Assembly (NCBI RefSeq): GCF_000255115.2
Contig: NC_018068.1
Coordinates: 1,583,977-1,647,976 of the forward strand
Length of the DNA: 64,000 nt
Direction of reading: 5' to 3'
Source: Desulfosporosinus acidiphilus SJ4
GTDB lineage: Bacteria > Bacillota > Desulfitobacteriia > Desulfitobacteriales > Desulfitobacteriaceae
Part shown: positions 54,012 to 62,014 of the stretch, piece by piece
Numbering within the stretch: the stretch's first letter is position 1
Layout of the letters: every line of letters starts with the position of its first letter
Notes under the pieces: model-generated
Seen by the model: only the letters and a program-made list of their open reading frames with translations
What the model was told of the DNA's origin: nothing
Database searches by the model: none
Translations under genes and position numbers: made by a program

Positions 54012-54850
54012 ACACCGTAAATTCAGCGTTTCAATATTGCGATCAACTTGTTCAGGATTTCGAGAAGGTTATAGTCCAACCTATCGTCAAACCATCCTCA
54101 GTTTATTACACCGGAATTGACCTGGGGACAGCCTATATTGTCTTGACAGTTCTTGATGAACGTTATCAGCCGGTTGCAGGGGCTTATCGTTTTGCCAATG
54201 TGGTTAAAGACGGAATGGTAGTGGATTATATCGGCGCCATACGTATTGTCAAAGAATTAAAACAAGAGCTTGAAGAAAAACTCGGCACTGAACTGCTTTT
54301 TGCTTCCGCTGCCCTTCCTCCGGGAACCTTTACTTTGGATTCGGGCGCCATAAAGCATGTAGTCCAAGGAGCCGGGTTTGAAATTACAAAACTGTTGGAT
54401 GAACCGACGGCGGCCAATGCTGTTTTAAAAATTAAAAATGGAGCAATTGTAGATATTGGCGGCGGTACCACAGGAATCGCGATTTTAAAAGACGGCGAAG
54501 TGATTTATGTCGCCGATGAGCCAACGGGTGGTACCCATTTTTCCCTGGTCATTGCCGGAGCCTGCAAAATGAGTTTCGAGGAAGCTGAACAATATAAACG
54601 AAATTCTCAAAATCACCGGGAATTAACCCCAGTCTTGCGTCCTGTGATTGAGAAAGTTTCTTCCATCATTAGCCGTCATGTACAGGATTACTCGGTTCCG
54701 GAAATCTATCTTGTAGGGGGAACCTGTTGTCTGGAGGGCATCGAAACAATTATTGCCAAACAGACAAACCTGCCAACTTTCAAACCGCGCAACCCTATGT
54801 TTGTGACTCCCTTGGGTATAGCCATGAACTGTACGCAGGAGATCCTATAG
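54008..54850 (+). CDS. eutJ: EutJ-type Hsp70-like chaperone
   Basis: The ATG at 54008 has GGGAGG eight bases upstream and overlaps the preceding stop by four bases. The 280-residue actin/Hsp70-fold protein shows the phosphate-1 loop YTGIDLGTAYIVL, the connect motif LLDEPTAANAVL, phosphate-2 IVDIGGGTTGIAIL, and the adenosine motif IYLVGGTCCLEGI. There is no substrate-binding or lid domain. In eut and cut loci it is thought to assist folding or assembly of encapsulated enzymes. Confidence 0.92.
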   Translation: MNTVNSAFQYCDQLVQDFEKVIVQPIVKPSSVYYTGIDLGTAYIVLTVLDERYQPVAGAYRFANVVKDGMVVDYIGAIRIVKELKQELEEKLGTELLFASAALPPGTFTLDSGAIKHVVQGAGFEITKLLDEPTAANAVLKIKNGAIVDIGGGTTGIAILKDGEVIYVADEPTGGTHFSLVIAGACKMSFEEAEQYKRNSQNHRELTPVLRPVIEKVSSIISRHVQDYSVPEIYLVGGTCCLEGIETIIAKQTNLPTFKPRNPMFVTPLGIAMNCTQEIL

Positions 54851-54864
54851 ATGAGGTGACTTTT

Positions 54865-55158
54865 ATGGAATATCGAATCATTAAATCTCCTTCTAAAGGA
54901 ACTGTGGATTTGCTTATGCGGCGCAAAGGTTCCGCGCCATCTGTTCCCATTGATGACTATGATGCCATAGGTTTGGTTCAGGGACGGTTGATCGATATGG
55001 TTTTTGCAGCCGATATTGCCGAAAAAGCAGCCGGAGTTATTGTGGAAGATATCAAGGGGCACTGCCCGCAAAATCTAATCATGATTGCTATCTTTGGTGA
55101 TACTGCGGCAGTGGAAGCAGCTATTCAGGATATACAAGCAAAATTAAAGGTTCATTAA
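54865..55158 (+). CDS. Divergent BMC-domain shell protein
   Basis: The ATG at 54865 has GAGGTG six bases upstream. The 97-residue product begins EYRIIKSPSKGTVDLLMRR, which is not standard BMC-H, then continues AIGLVQGRLIDMVFAADIAEK, NLIMIAIFGDTAAVEAAIQDI with the BMC pattern. The short N-terminal extension of about 38 residues recalls the EutS/PduU type permuted proteins. Position between eutJ and eutN is usual for GRM-type operons. Confidence 0.8.
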   Translation: MEYRIIKSPSKGTVDLLMRRKGSAPSVPIDDYDAIGLVQGRLIDMVFAADIAEKAAGVIVEDIKGHCPQNLIMIAIFGDTAAVEAAIQDIQAKLKVH

Positions 55159-55271
55159 AGTTTTTGAAAGATTAACAAAAAAGGCGTATCTCAAAATGCA
55201 TTACTAAATCCCAATCCAAATCTTAAATCCTATTTACTTAATGTCATGAAAGAAAAAACAGGTGAAATGTA

Positions 55272-55532
55272 ATGATAGCAGCAAAAGTAATTGATAATAT
55301 TTGGGCGACCCGCAAAGCCGATTCGCTCCGGGGCCTAAAGTTCATGCTGGTGGAAGTTTTAGGGGGAATTGATGCTGGACGTCTCATGATCGCTGCCGAT
55401 ACGATCGGAGCCGGTATCGGTGAACGTGTCCTTGTTTGCACCGGGAGTTCCGCCCGTAAAATGCTTGACCATGACAATACCCCTATAGATGCCGTTATTA
55501 CGGGAATTATTGACGAAGACTGTACATTTTAA
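55272..55532 (+). CDS. eutN: EutN/CcmL-type BMC vertex protein
   Basis: An 86-residue pentameric vertex protein: AAKVIDNIWATRKADSLRGLKFMLV, AADTIGAGIGERVLVCTGSSAR and DAVITGIID are the EutN/CcmL (PF03319) signature. It closes the shell corners. AGGTG lies upstream at a usable distance, but it is a weak site, consistent with the few copies needed. It is the only vertex gene in the locus. Confidence 0.95.
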   Translation: MIAAKVIDNIWATRKADSLRGLKFMLVEVLGGIDAGRLMIAADTIGAGIGERVLVCTGSSARKMLDHDNTPIDAVITGIIDEDCTF

Positions 55533-55553
55533 GAAATTCGGAGGTGGAGAACG

Positions 55554-56891
55554 TTGGATCTGCTGAACATGATTAGGGATGCTGGGGTAATCGGGGCAGG
55601 GGGCGCTGGATTTCCCACTCATGCCAAACTAACTTCGAAAGCAGAGTATATATTGCTGAACGGTGCTGAATGTGAGCCGCTGCTGCGCGTAGACCAACAA
55701 TTGATGGAGCAGTTCGCTGATGAAATTATCAAAGGACTGGAGGCCGCCGGGCGCTATATTGAGGCCGGAAAAGCTATTATTGGGATTAAGGGCAAACATA
55801 AAGATGTCATTGCCCGTCTGCGTGAGAGAATTACAGCTTTGGGTCTTGAAACCTTTATGGAGGTTATGGAACTTAGAGATATGTATCCTGCCGGGGATGA
55901 ACAGGTTTTGGTCCATGAGTTAACTCAACGAATTGTTCCTGAAGCATCGATCCCTCTTAAAGTGGGCTGCGTCGTTATCAATGCTGAAACAGCCCTTAAT
56001 ATTTTTAATGCGCTATCGGGAAAGCCAGTGACGGAAACTTACATTACCATAGCCGGTGATGTTCCCCAGCGCTTCACTGTCAGAGTACCGGTAGGTTTGC
56101 CCATCCGGGATTTACTCAGCAAATGCGGGGTGGAAAATCTCGCTGATTATGCAGTCATTGACGGGGGCCCCATGATGGGTTCAATCCTGAATAGTCTTGA
56201 CGGACACGTTACCAAAAAAAGCAAAGGCTATGTCTTGCTAAAAAAGGATCATTTTCTCATCCGCAAAAAATCCGTTAATCTCGACCAGGCCCGGATCATC
56301 GGCAAAACAGCCTGCGAACAATGCCGGATGTGTACCGACCTGTGCCCGCGCTATCTCTTAGGTCATAATATGCAGCCTCATAAGGTGATGAGAGCCTTGA
56401 GCTATAATCTTGAAGACGTTAAGGAACAACAAATCGCCCAACTATGTTGTGAATGTAATGCCTGCGAATTATTTTCCTGTCCGGCAAATCTTCATCCGAA
56501 ATCGGTTAATATTTTTTACAAACGTAAGTTGGCTGAAGAGGGAGTTAAATACCAGCCGACACCGATGGAGTATCAGACAAGGTCAGCCCGAGAATATCGC
56601 CTGATTCCGAGTAAACGGCTGATCGCCAAAATCGGCTTGACTGCATTTGACAAACCGGCACCGCTGACCCCTACGGATTTTCAGCCTGAGTATATAGAGA
56701 TTTCCCTGCGTCAGCATATCGGCGCACCGGCGGTTCCCATCGTTGCCGTTGGTGAACAAGTTCAGGCCGGGCAAATGATTGGGAAGATTCCCGACAATAG
56801 TCTGGGGGCTCCGGTACACGCCAGTTTGTCAGGTACTGTTCAAGAGATCAGAAACAACTCTATTGTGATAAGGGTGGGTTCGTATGTATAG
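55554..56891 (+). CDS. pduS: PduS-type flavin/iron-sulfur oxidoreductase
   Basis: TTG start with CGGAGGTGG upstream. The 445-residue RnfC-like protein has the nucleotide/FMN-binding Gly-rich motif GAGGAGFPTHAKL (residues about 15-27), an SLBB region, two 4Fe-4S sites (CEQCRMCTDLCP near 254 and CCECNACELFSCP near 298), and a C-terminal biotinyl-like/RnfC sandwich domain (GEQVQAGQMIGKIPD). In pdu it moves electrons and docks on PduT. Its gene overlaps the PduT-type gene by eight bases. Here it may reoxidise the NADH made by the aldehyde dehydrogenase. Confidence 0.92.
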   Translation: MDLLNMIRDAGVIGAGGAGFPTHAKLTSKAEYILLNGAECEPLLRVDQQLMEQFADEIIKGLEAAGRYIEAGKAIIGIKGKHKDVIARLRERITALGLETFMEVMELRDMYPAGDEQVLVHELTQRIVPEASIPLKVGCVVINAETALNIFNALSGKPVTETYITIAGDVPQRFTVRVPVGLPIRDLLSKCGVENLADYAVIDGGPMMGSILNSLDGHVTKKSKGYVLLKKDHFLIRKKSVNLDQARIIGKTACEQCRMCTDLCPRYLLGHNMQPHKVMRALSYNLEDVKEQQIAQLCCECNACELFSCPANLHPKSVNIFYKRKLAEEGVKYQPTPMEYQTRSAREYRLIPSKRLIAKIGLTAFDKPAPLTPTDFQPEYIEISLRQHIGAPAVPIVAVGEQVQAGQMIGKIPDNSLGAPVHASLSGTVQEIRNNSIVIRVGSYV

Positions 56892-57432
56892 AGCAATAGG
56901 TATGATTGAGGTTACGAGTATTGCGAGAGGAATTTATGCCTCTGACCAGATGCTGAAAACTGCTTACGTTGATGTAGTCAGTGCAACATCAGTCTGTCCC
57001 GGTAAATTTGTGACAATTATTCATGGAGACGTTGCCGCGGTTGAAAGTTCTGTCAGTGCAGGAGTGGCCATTGCCGGCGAATATTTGGTAGACAGCTTCA
57101 TTCTCCCCAATGTTCATCCCGGTGTTTTTCCCGCTATTACTGCGACATCTATGCCGGAGGGAACCGGTGCCCTGGGAATTATGGAATCCTTTTCTATGGC
57201 CTCTATGGTTACCGCTGCCGATGCGGCCTTAAAAGCTGCCGACATTCAGGCTTTAGAACTTCGCTTGGGCAGGGGACTGGGCGGGAAAGCCTATTTCACC
57301 TTTACTGGAGATGTTGCCGCTGTAGAAGCCGGCATCGAAGCTGGGAAGGCTATTGCCCTGGAAAAAGGTTTACTCGTTGACACGGAAGTTATCCCTTCGC
57401 CTTCTAAACGATTATGGAGTTCCTTATTCTAA
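56884..57432 (+). CDS. pduT: PduT-type tandem-BMC trimer with a pore Cys
   Basis: A 182-residue BMC-T protein with two BMC domains: MYRAIGMIEVTSIARGIYAS onward, and GALGIMESFSMASMVTAADAAL onward. The first-domain pore loop reads SATSVCPGKF with Cys at residue 38, the same number as the Cys that binds a 4Fe-4S cluster at the trimer axis in PduT (recalled from Citrobacter). It is coupled to pduS, supporting electron transfer across the shell. Confidence 0.94.
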   Translation: MYRAIGMIEVTSIARGIYASDQMLKTAYVDVVSATSVCPGKFVTIIHGDVAAVESSVSAGVAIAGEYLVDSFILPNVHPGVFPAITATSMPEGTGALGIMESFSMASMVTAADAALKAADIQALELRLGRGLGGKAYFTFTGDVAAVEAGIEAGKAIALEKGLLVDTEVIPSPSKRLWSSLF

Positions 57433-57524
57433 CCTTGTAATTTTTTCTTCCTATTTATATACAGTTATAGATTATATAGAGTTTTAGACAGCCGAGTTTA
57501 GAGGGAGCGAAAGGAGGTGTGATC

Positions 57525-58202
57525 TTGAAGAAACTTGTGAGCGCAAATGAGATTAAAACAGCAGCAGAAAAGGGACAAAAACTATTCTATGTCGATGGTA
57601 ATACAATCATTACACCATCTGCTAAGGATCTTGCCAAAGAATTAGGCGTAGAATTCAGCACCTGCTCAACTGCTGCGGAAGATCATAGTTGTAATACCGC
57701 CGGCACACAGAAAAATGTAAACTTGGGAACTGAGCTGAACCGAGATGTCATTTACCAAGTTGTAAAAGCAGTACTAACCAATAAGTTTTTGCAAAATATT
57801 TCCGGGCAGGTTCCTGAATCACCGTTTTTGTCTGAGAGTGAACCGAAAAGCGGATTAAAAATTGTGCGGGGCAGGTCTGTAAACTTCGAGACATTTGACA
57901 CAGGTAATCCAAATACCAATGTTGCTTACCGTGAAGTTGTCAGTAAAAATGACTCCCAAATGAGTGCCGGTTTTCTAACCATCGAAAAGTCCAGCTTTGA
58001 CTGGGAGTTATGCTATGAAGAGATTGATATAATCCTCGAAGGAAGCCTTTCTATCACAATCAATGAAAAAACCTACGAAGCATGCCAGGGAGATGTTCTC
58101 TTTGTTCCGAAAGGTTCGAAAGTAACCTGGAGTTCCTCCAGTTATGTAAAACTGTTCTATGTAACCTATCCTGCGAATTGGCCTGACCTTATGGCACAAT
58201 AG
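57525..58202 (+). CDS. eutQ: EutQ-type cupin protein
   Basis: Start TTG at 57525 is chosen because AAAGGAGG lies seven bases before it; GTG at 57519 is too close. The 225-residue protein has an N-terminal EutQ-specific region (KLVSANEIKTAAEKGQKLFYVDGNTIITPSA) and a C-terminal cupin (about 130-222: TIEKSSFDWELCYEEIDIIL, EACQGDVLFVPKGS). EutQ has been reported as acetate kinase-like in Salmonella, and the family is common in microcompartment loci. An acetate-kinase role would complete PduL here, which is inference. Confidence 0.85.
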   Translation: MKKLVSANEIKTAAEKGQKLFYVDGNTIITPSAKDLAKELGVEFSTCSTAAEDHSCNTAGTQKNVNLGTELNRDVIYQVVKAVLTNKFLQNISGQVPESPFLSESEPKSGLKIVRGRSVNFETFDTGNPNTNVAYREVVSKNDSQMSAGFLTIEKSSFDWELCYEEIDIILEGSLSITINEKTYEACQGDVLFVPKGSKVTWSSSSYVKLFYVTYPANWPDLMAQ

Positions 58203-58213
58203 GAGGGAAAACG

Positions 58214-58873
58214 ATGCAAGCGCTTGGCCTAATTGAGACACGAGGACTCCTTGCAGCGATTGAATGCGCAGACGTTATGCTCAAGACGGCGCAAGTGGAA
58301 CTTGTAGGGAGAACTTTTGTTGGCGGCGGTCTGGTAACCATTGCTGTAACCGGTGAGGTGGGAGCTGTTAAAGCTTCTGTGGAGGCAGGCGCAATGGCGG
58401 TTAAAACGATTAGGGACTTGTCATTAGTTTCCCAACATGTAATTCCCAGACCGGATGATGACATAGAACGCTTGATCGTTTCAGGCGTAAATCCCGTGAA
58501 TAAACCATGGCTCTCGTCTTCTGACGATGAAGACCGCTCAGCGAATTCTGACCTAAAAATCAATAATGAAGAATCTCTACCTAAAAAGGAAACATTACCA
58601 CAAGTCATTGAAACGAAGCCCAAGACAGAAAACGGAAATACTTCGCAAATAAAACTAACCAACGCCAGCAAAGAGGAAGTTGCAGCTCTTGTTCGTAACT
58701 TCGGGCCGGAAAAGAGCTTGGAGGTACTAAAAGCTCTTCCCATGGCAAAACTTCGAAAATTAGCCAGAGAATGCAAAGAGCTTGACCTGGCAGACCATGT
58801 TATATCCCGAGCAAATAAGGACTTGCTTATTCAGAAGTTCAAGGGATTTTTTGAACTGCGGAAGGAGGAATAG
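58214..58873 (+). CDS. BMC shell protein with C-terminal SAP/Rho-N-like domain
   Basis: Residues 1-90 are a standard BMC-H domain (ALGLIETRGLLAAIECADVM, GGGLVTIAVTGEVGAVKAS, HVIPRPDDD). Residues about 95-145 are an acidic, polar linker. The last 70 residues form a helical domain whose ALPMAKLRKLARECKEL and ISRANKDLLIQKFKGFF recall SAP/HeH/Rho N-terminal helix-extended-helix motifs that bind nucleic acid. EutK has a comparable BMC plus C-terminal helical layout. AGGAGGG precedes the ATG. Confidence 0.85.
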   Translation: MQALGLIETRGLLAAIECADVMLKTAQVELVGRTFVGGGLVTIAVTGEVGAVKASVEAGAMAVKTIRDLSLVSQHVIPRPDDDIERLIVSGVNPVNKPWLSSSDDEDRSANSDLKINNEESLPKKETLPQVIETKPKTENGNTSQIKLTNASKEEVAALVRNFGPEKSLEVLKALPMAKLRKLARECKELDLADHVISRANKDLLIQKFKGFFELRKEE

Positions 58874-58879
58874 TTTACA

Positions 58880-60367
58880 TTGGAAAACTTTGATTATGAT
58901 TTGCAATCTGTACAGGAGACTAGGAATCTAGCTCGTCAGGCTAAATTGGCCCAAGCTGAACTTGCAAAATTTAGTTGTGAGCAGATTGATAAAATCATTC
59001 GCAACATGGTAAAAGCTGCTGAAGAAAATGCAGTCTCTCTAGCCAAAATGGCGGTGGAAGAAACCGGTTTTGGTAAAGTTGAAGATAAAGCCTTCAAAAA
59101 TCGTTTTGCTTCCTCGGAACTTTACGAATTCATTCAAGCTATGCCTACCATTGGAGTCATTAGAGAAGATAAGGTTAATAAAGTGATGGAAATCGCCGAG
59201 CCGGTGGGATTACTCATGGGGATTGTTCCTTCAACAAACCCTACCTCCACGGCTATCTACAAATCCATCATTGCGCTTAAATCACGCAATGGGATTGTCT
59301 TCTCACCACATCCTTCGGCCTTGAAATGTACCTATCAGGCGGCAAAATTAATGCATGATGCTGCAGTAGCAGCCGGCGCTCCCGCCAATATTATCGGCTG
59401 CATCTCCAAGCCTTCCATGGATGCTACCAATGAACTGATGAAGTGCAATGAAGTGGCTATGATCATAGCTACCGGCGGGTCAGCTATGGTGAAGGCTGCC
59501 TACAGTGCCGGAAAACCGGCTTTGGGTGTCGGCCCTGGCAACGTTCCGGCATTTATTGAAAGAACGGCCAATGTGCCGAAAGCCGTAAGTAATATTATTG
59601 CCAGCAAAACCTTTGACAATGGTACTATCTGTGCATCTGAGCAATCGGTAATTGTTGAAGAATGTATCCGTGATCAGGTGATGGAAGAGTTTAAGCGTCA
59701 AGGCGGCTATTTTATGACTCCTGCGGAAACGGCTCAAGTCAGTAAAAAATTATTTATTAAGGGCCATGCCATGAACGCCAAGATGGTTGGCAGGTCTGCG
59801 CAAGTCATTGCCGAGACTGCCGGAATATCTATTCCAGCGGGAACAAAAGTCCTGCTGGGGGAACAACAGGGCGTAGGCGAAGAATATCCGCTGTCTTATG
59901 AAAAGTTAACTACGGTCTTAGCTTTCTATACCGTTAAGGACTGGCAAGAAGCCTGTGATTTGAGTATTCGCTTACTAAATAACGGCGGTGTGGGCCACAG
60001 CATCTCCATTCACACCGAAAATCATGACCTTGTCATGAAGTTCTCTGAAAAACCTGTCTTTCGAATTTTAGTCAATACGTCTTCAAGTCAAGGCGGCGTG
60101 GGAGCAAGTACCGGACTTTCCCCGGCCTTTACCTTAGGCTGCGGCACTTGGGGCGGCAGTGCAACCTCCGATAATGTAACCCCCATGCACTTGATTAATA
60201 TCAAACGGGTTGCTTATGGAATTAAAGACTTCACGTCAAACACAAGCTCAACCTATTCAGCTTGCTCTGCTCAGAGTTCCAATCCATCCAATGGCATCAG
60301 TGAAGATCAAATTCAAAACCTTGTGGAAGAAGTGCTCACACTCCTGAAAAAAAGAGGTGACTACTAA
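58880..60367 (+). CDS. cutF: CoA-acylating acetaldehyde dehydrogenase (EutE/CutF type)
   Basis: Oxidises acetaldehyde to acetyl-CoA with NAD and CoA. 495 residues, with [38 protein letters not shown], and the catalytic Cys251 in [10 protein letters not shown]. The C-terminal 60 residues are a Ser/Asn-rich linker plus amphipathic helix ([20 protein letters not shown]), the pattern of an encapsulation peptide. It is about half identical to the Ser-type paralogue at 47.3 kb but retains the active Cys. TTG start with GGAGGA about 12 bases upstream; next gene overlaps or follows within two bases. Confidence 0.93.
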   Translation: MENFDYDLQSVQETRNLARQAKLAQAELAKFSCEQIDKIIRNMVKAAEENAVSLAKMAVEETGFGKVEDKAFKNRFASSELYEFIQAMPTIGVIREDKVNKVMEIAEPVGLLMGIVPSTNPTSTAIYKSIIALKSRNGIVFSPHPSALKCTYQAAKLMHDAAVAAGAPANIIGCISKPSMDATNELMKCNEVAMIIATGGSAMVKAAYSAGKPALGVGPGNVPAFIERTANVPKAVSNIIASKTFDNGTICASEQSVIVEECIRDQVMEEFKRQGGYFMTPAETAQVSKKLFIKGHAMNAKMVGRSAQVIAETAGISIPAGTKVLLGEQQGVGEEYPLSYEKLTTVLAFYTVKDWQEACDLSIRLLNNGGVGHSISIHTENHDLVMKFSEKPVFRILVNTSSSQGGVGASTGLSPAFTLGCGTWGGSATSDNVTPMHLINIKRVAYGIKDFTSNTSSTYSACSAQSSNPSNGISEDQIQNLVEEVLTLLKKRGDY

Positions 60368-60368
60368 A

Positions 60369-61010
60369 GTGGGAAAGTATGACACTTTAGTAGATCTTTT
60401 GCTCGAAGTGATCAAAGAGGGAGGGGATACTAGGGAGAAGGATAACTCCATCCCGGTGGGAATCTCAAATCGTCATATTCATCTCTCCCAGGCGGATTTG
60501 GATGTTTTGTTTGGTGCAGGCTACCAATTAACCAAAACCAAAGATTTATCTCAACCGATGCAATTTGCTTGTCAGGAAACCCTGACCATCTGCGGACCTA
60601 AAGGCGCCATTGAAAAAGTTCGCATTCTTGGACCGGTGCGCAATGAATCACAGGTTGAAATCCTTCTGGCAGATTGTTTTAAACTCGGGATAACAGCGCC
60701 GGTGAGGTTATCCGGTGATTTGCAGGGAACTCCAGGCATCACTCTTGTTGGCCCCAAAGGAAGTGTCTTTCTGACCAAAGGTCTCATGATCGCCCAAAGA
60801 CACATTCATATGTCCTTGGAAGATGCTAAACGCCTTGATGTTAGTGATGGACAAAAGGTAACGATCCAAACAGATGGCTTGCGGGGTGGGACATACACGA
60901 ATGTTGTTGTCCGGGCCAACAATACCTCGAGTCTTGAATGTCATATTGACACGGAAGAAGCAAATGCCATGAATCTTAAATCAACTTCCAAAATTACCAT
61001 CACAAAATAA
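60369..61010 (+). CDS. pduL: PduL-type phosphotransacylase
   Basis: Converts acetyl-CoA to acetyl phosphate and recycles CoA inside the shell. The GTG at 60369 has GAGGTG at ten bases; an upstream GTG at 60357 would overlap the previous gene. Two copies of the metal-binding PduL domain show NRHIHLS (near residue 44) and QRHIHMS (near residue 143), the paired His ligands for zinc. An N-terminal amphipathic helix (YDTLVDLLLEVIKEG) resembles PduL encapsulation peptides. Confidence 0.95.
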   Translation: MGKYDTLVDLLLEVIKEGGDTREKDNSIPVGISNRHIHLSQADLDVLFGAGYQLTKTKDLSQPMQFACQETLTICGPKGAIEKVRILGPVRNESQVEILLADCFKLGITAPVRLSGDLQGTPGITLVGPKGSVFLTKGLMIAQRHIHMSLEDAKRLDVSDGQKVTIQTDGLRGGTYTNVVVRANNTSSLECHIDTEEANAMNLKSTSKITITK

Positions 61011-61035
61011 ATGAAATAGTAGGAGGCAAACAACA

Positions 61036-61326
61036 ATGAATAAAACTGAAGCATTAGGATTAATCGAAACCAAAGGTCTCGTAGGAGCTATTGAAGCAGC
61101 AGATGCCATGGTTAAAGCTGCAAACGTCTATTTAATTGGCCGGGAACTCGTCGGCGGCGGTTTGGTAACTGTTATGGTAAGAGGCGACGTTGGTGCCGTA
61201 AAAGCTGCTACCGATGCAGGTGCTGCTGCAGCTCAGCGGGTTGGCGAACTGATTTCCGTTCATGTTATTCCTCGTCCACATGGTGATGTGGAAATGATTC
61301 TTCCTCAGGCTAAGAAAGAAGCTTAA
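61036..61326 (+). CDS. eutM: BMC-H major shell protein (EutM/PduA type)
   Basis: A 96-residue hexamer protein with GTAGGAGG before the [56 protein letters not shown]. The pore loop (RELVGGG) is that of the major PduA/EutM facets, which pass small polar molecules. Last gene of the operon, followed by a GC-rich hairpin, so it may be the most abundant shell component. Confidence 0.95.
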   Translation: MNKTEALGLIETKGLVGAIEAADAMVKAANVYLIGRELVGGGLVTVMVRGDVGAVKAATDAGAAAAQRVGELISVHVIPRPHGDVEMILPQAKKEA

Positions 61327-61355
61327 TAATTCGTCGTAACTGCGAATAGATTGCA

Positions 61356-61392
61356 AAGGCCCAAACTTCCTGCTGGAGGTTTGGGCCTTCGT
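61356..61392 (+). terminator. Hairpin at the end of the microcompartment operon
   Basis: AAGGCCCAAACTTCC (61356-61370) pairs with GGAGGTTTGGGCCTT (61375-61389), but only TTC follows, so termination may be incomplete. Confidence 0.7.
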
Positions 61393-61436
61393 CGCAGTGC
61401 CAGCAGATGATAAAACAGTTTATGTTCTCGGGTCGT

Positions 61437-61663
61437 GTAGCTTCGCCCACATCGTTCACTCAGCAATCCGAGGCTTGCTCACTCGCATGCGTGGGAGCTA
61501 CGCCGAACCTCAGGGTAGTACTTGATGTGAACCGCTGGCCAGACGATAAGCGGATGAGCTTATCGCCACACTGCAACTGATTACGCAGATTCCTGCAGTG
61601 TGGATTGGCCGAGTGTCCCCGAAGCCAAGGACGGCGAGTAAAAGACCGTCGGTGTTTGTGGCT
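61437..61663. ncRNA. Highly structured non-coding stretch (candidate RNA)
   Basis: Four consecutive stems are visible: GTAGCT..CCCAC with GTGGG-AGCTAC (61437-61501), enclosing AGCAA/TTGCT; CGATAAGC/GCTTATCG (61544-61565); CCACACTGCA/TGCAGTGTGG (61566-61603); AGCCA with GACGG/CCGTC and TGGCT (61623-61663). The GC content is above the surroundings and no frame is convincing. It may be a read-through RNA of the operon, an independent small RNA or a decayed mobile element. Orientation unknown. Confidence 0.45.
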
Positions 61664-61682
61664 AAAATCCAAAGAAAATAAA

Positions 61683-61722
61683 AAGCACCGAAATCCGACG
61701 ATATGTCAGAATCGGTGCTTGT
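61683..61722 (-). terminator. Terminator of the LysR-EamA-HTH operon
   Basis: AAGCACCGA (61683-61691) pairs with TCGGTGCTT (61712-61720); on the minus strand it is followed by TTTTATTTTC. It ends 15 bases past the last stop. Confidence 0.8.
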
Positions 61723-61736
61723 TTAGTGAGGCTTAA

Positions 61737-62003
61737 TTAACTTACATATTTCATGAGGCTTTTACCATAATCGGTAATACTATAGCTTAGTTCAAGATTT
61801 CCGCTCTGATCAAGGACAGCATTTTTTAATTCAATCAGACCTGTTGCCGTTAGGGTGAGAAGATAATCTTCAACACCTTTTTCATTAACGCTTCGGTCGT
61901 GGGGATATTCCTTTTTAAGGATATCTAAGATCTTATGATTTGAGAGATTGTCGTTTTGAGAAATTACTTGTAATAATCTAAATTTCACCGGTATTTGACA
62001 CAT
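61737..62003 (-). CDS. Small winged-helix-like protein
   Basis: An 88-residue protein with GAGGAGG before the ATG. Its pattern VKFRLLQVISQNDNLSNHKI, VNEKGVEDYLLTLTATGLIEL, YSITDYGKSLMKYV resembles a winged helix-turn-helix with a C-terminal helix as in MarR/PadR-like or DUF-type small regulators. It is the third gene of a minus-strand operon after a LysR regulator and an EamA transporter. Targets unknown. Confidence 0.6.
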   Translation of the reverse strand: MCQIPVKFRLLQVISQNDNLSNHKILDILKKEYPHDRSVNEKGVEDYLLTLTATGLIELKNAVLDQSGNLELSYSITDYGKSLMKYVS

Positions 62004-62014
62004 GGGGAACCTCC

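Noticed and set aside
61460-61672. 70-codon minus-strand frame in the structured stretch
   Set aside because: Composition is typical of translated structured RNA; no RBS; it is explained by the stem-loops.
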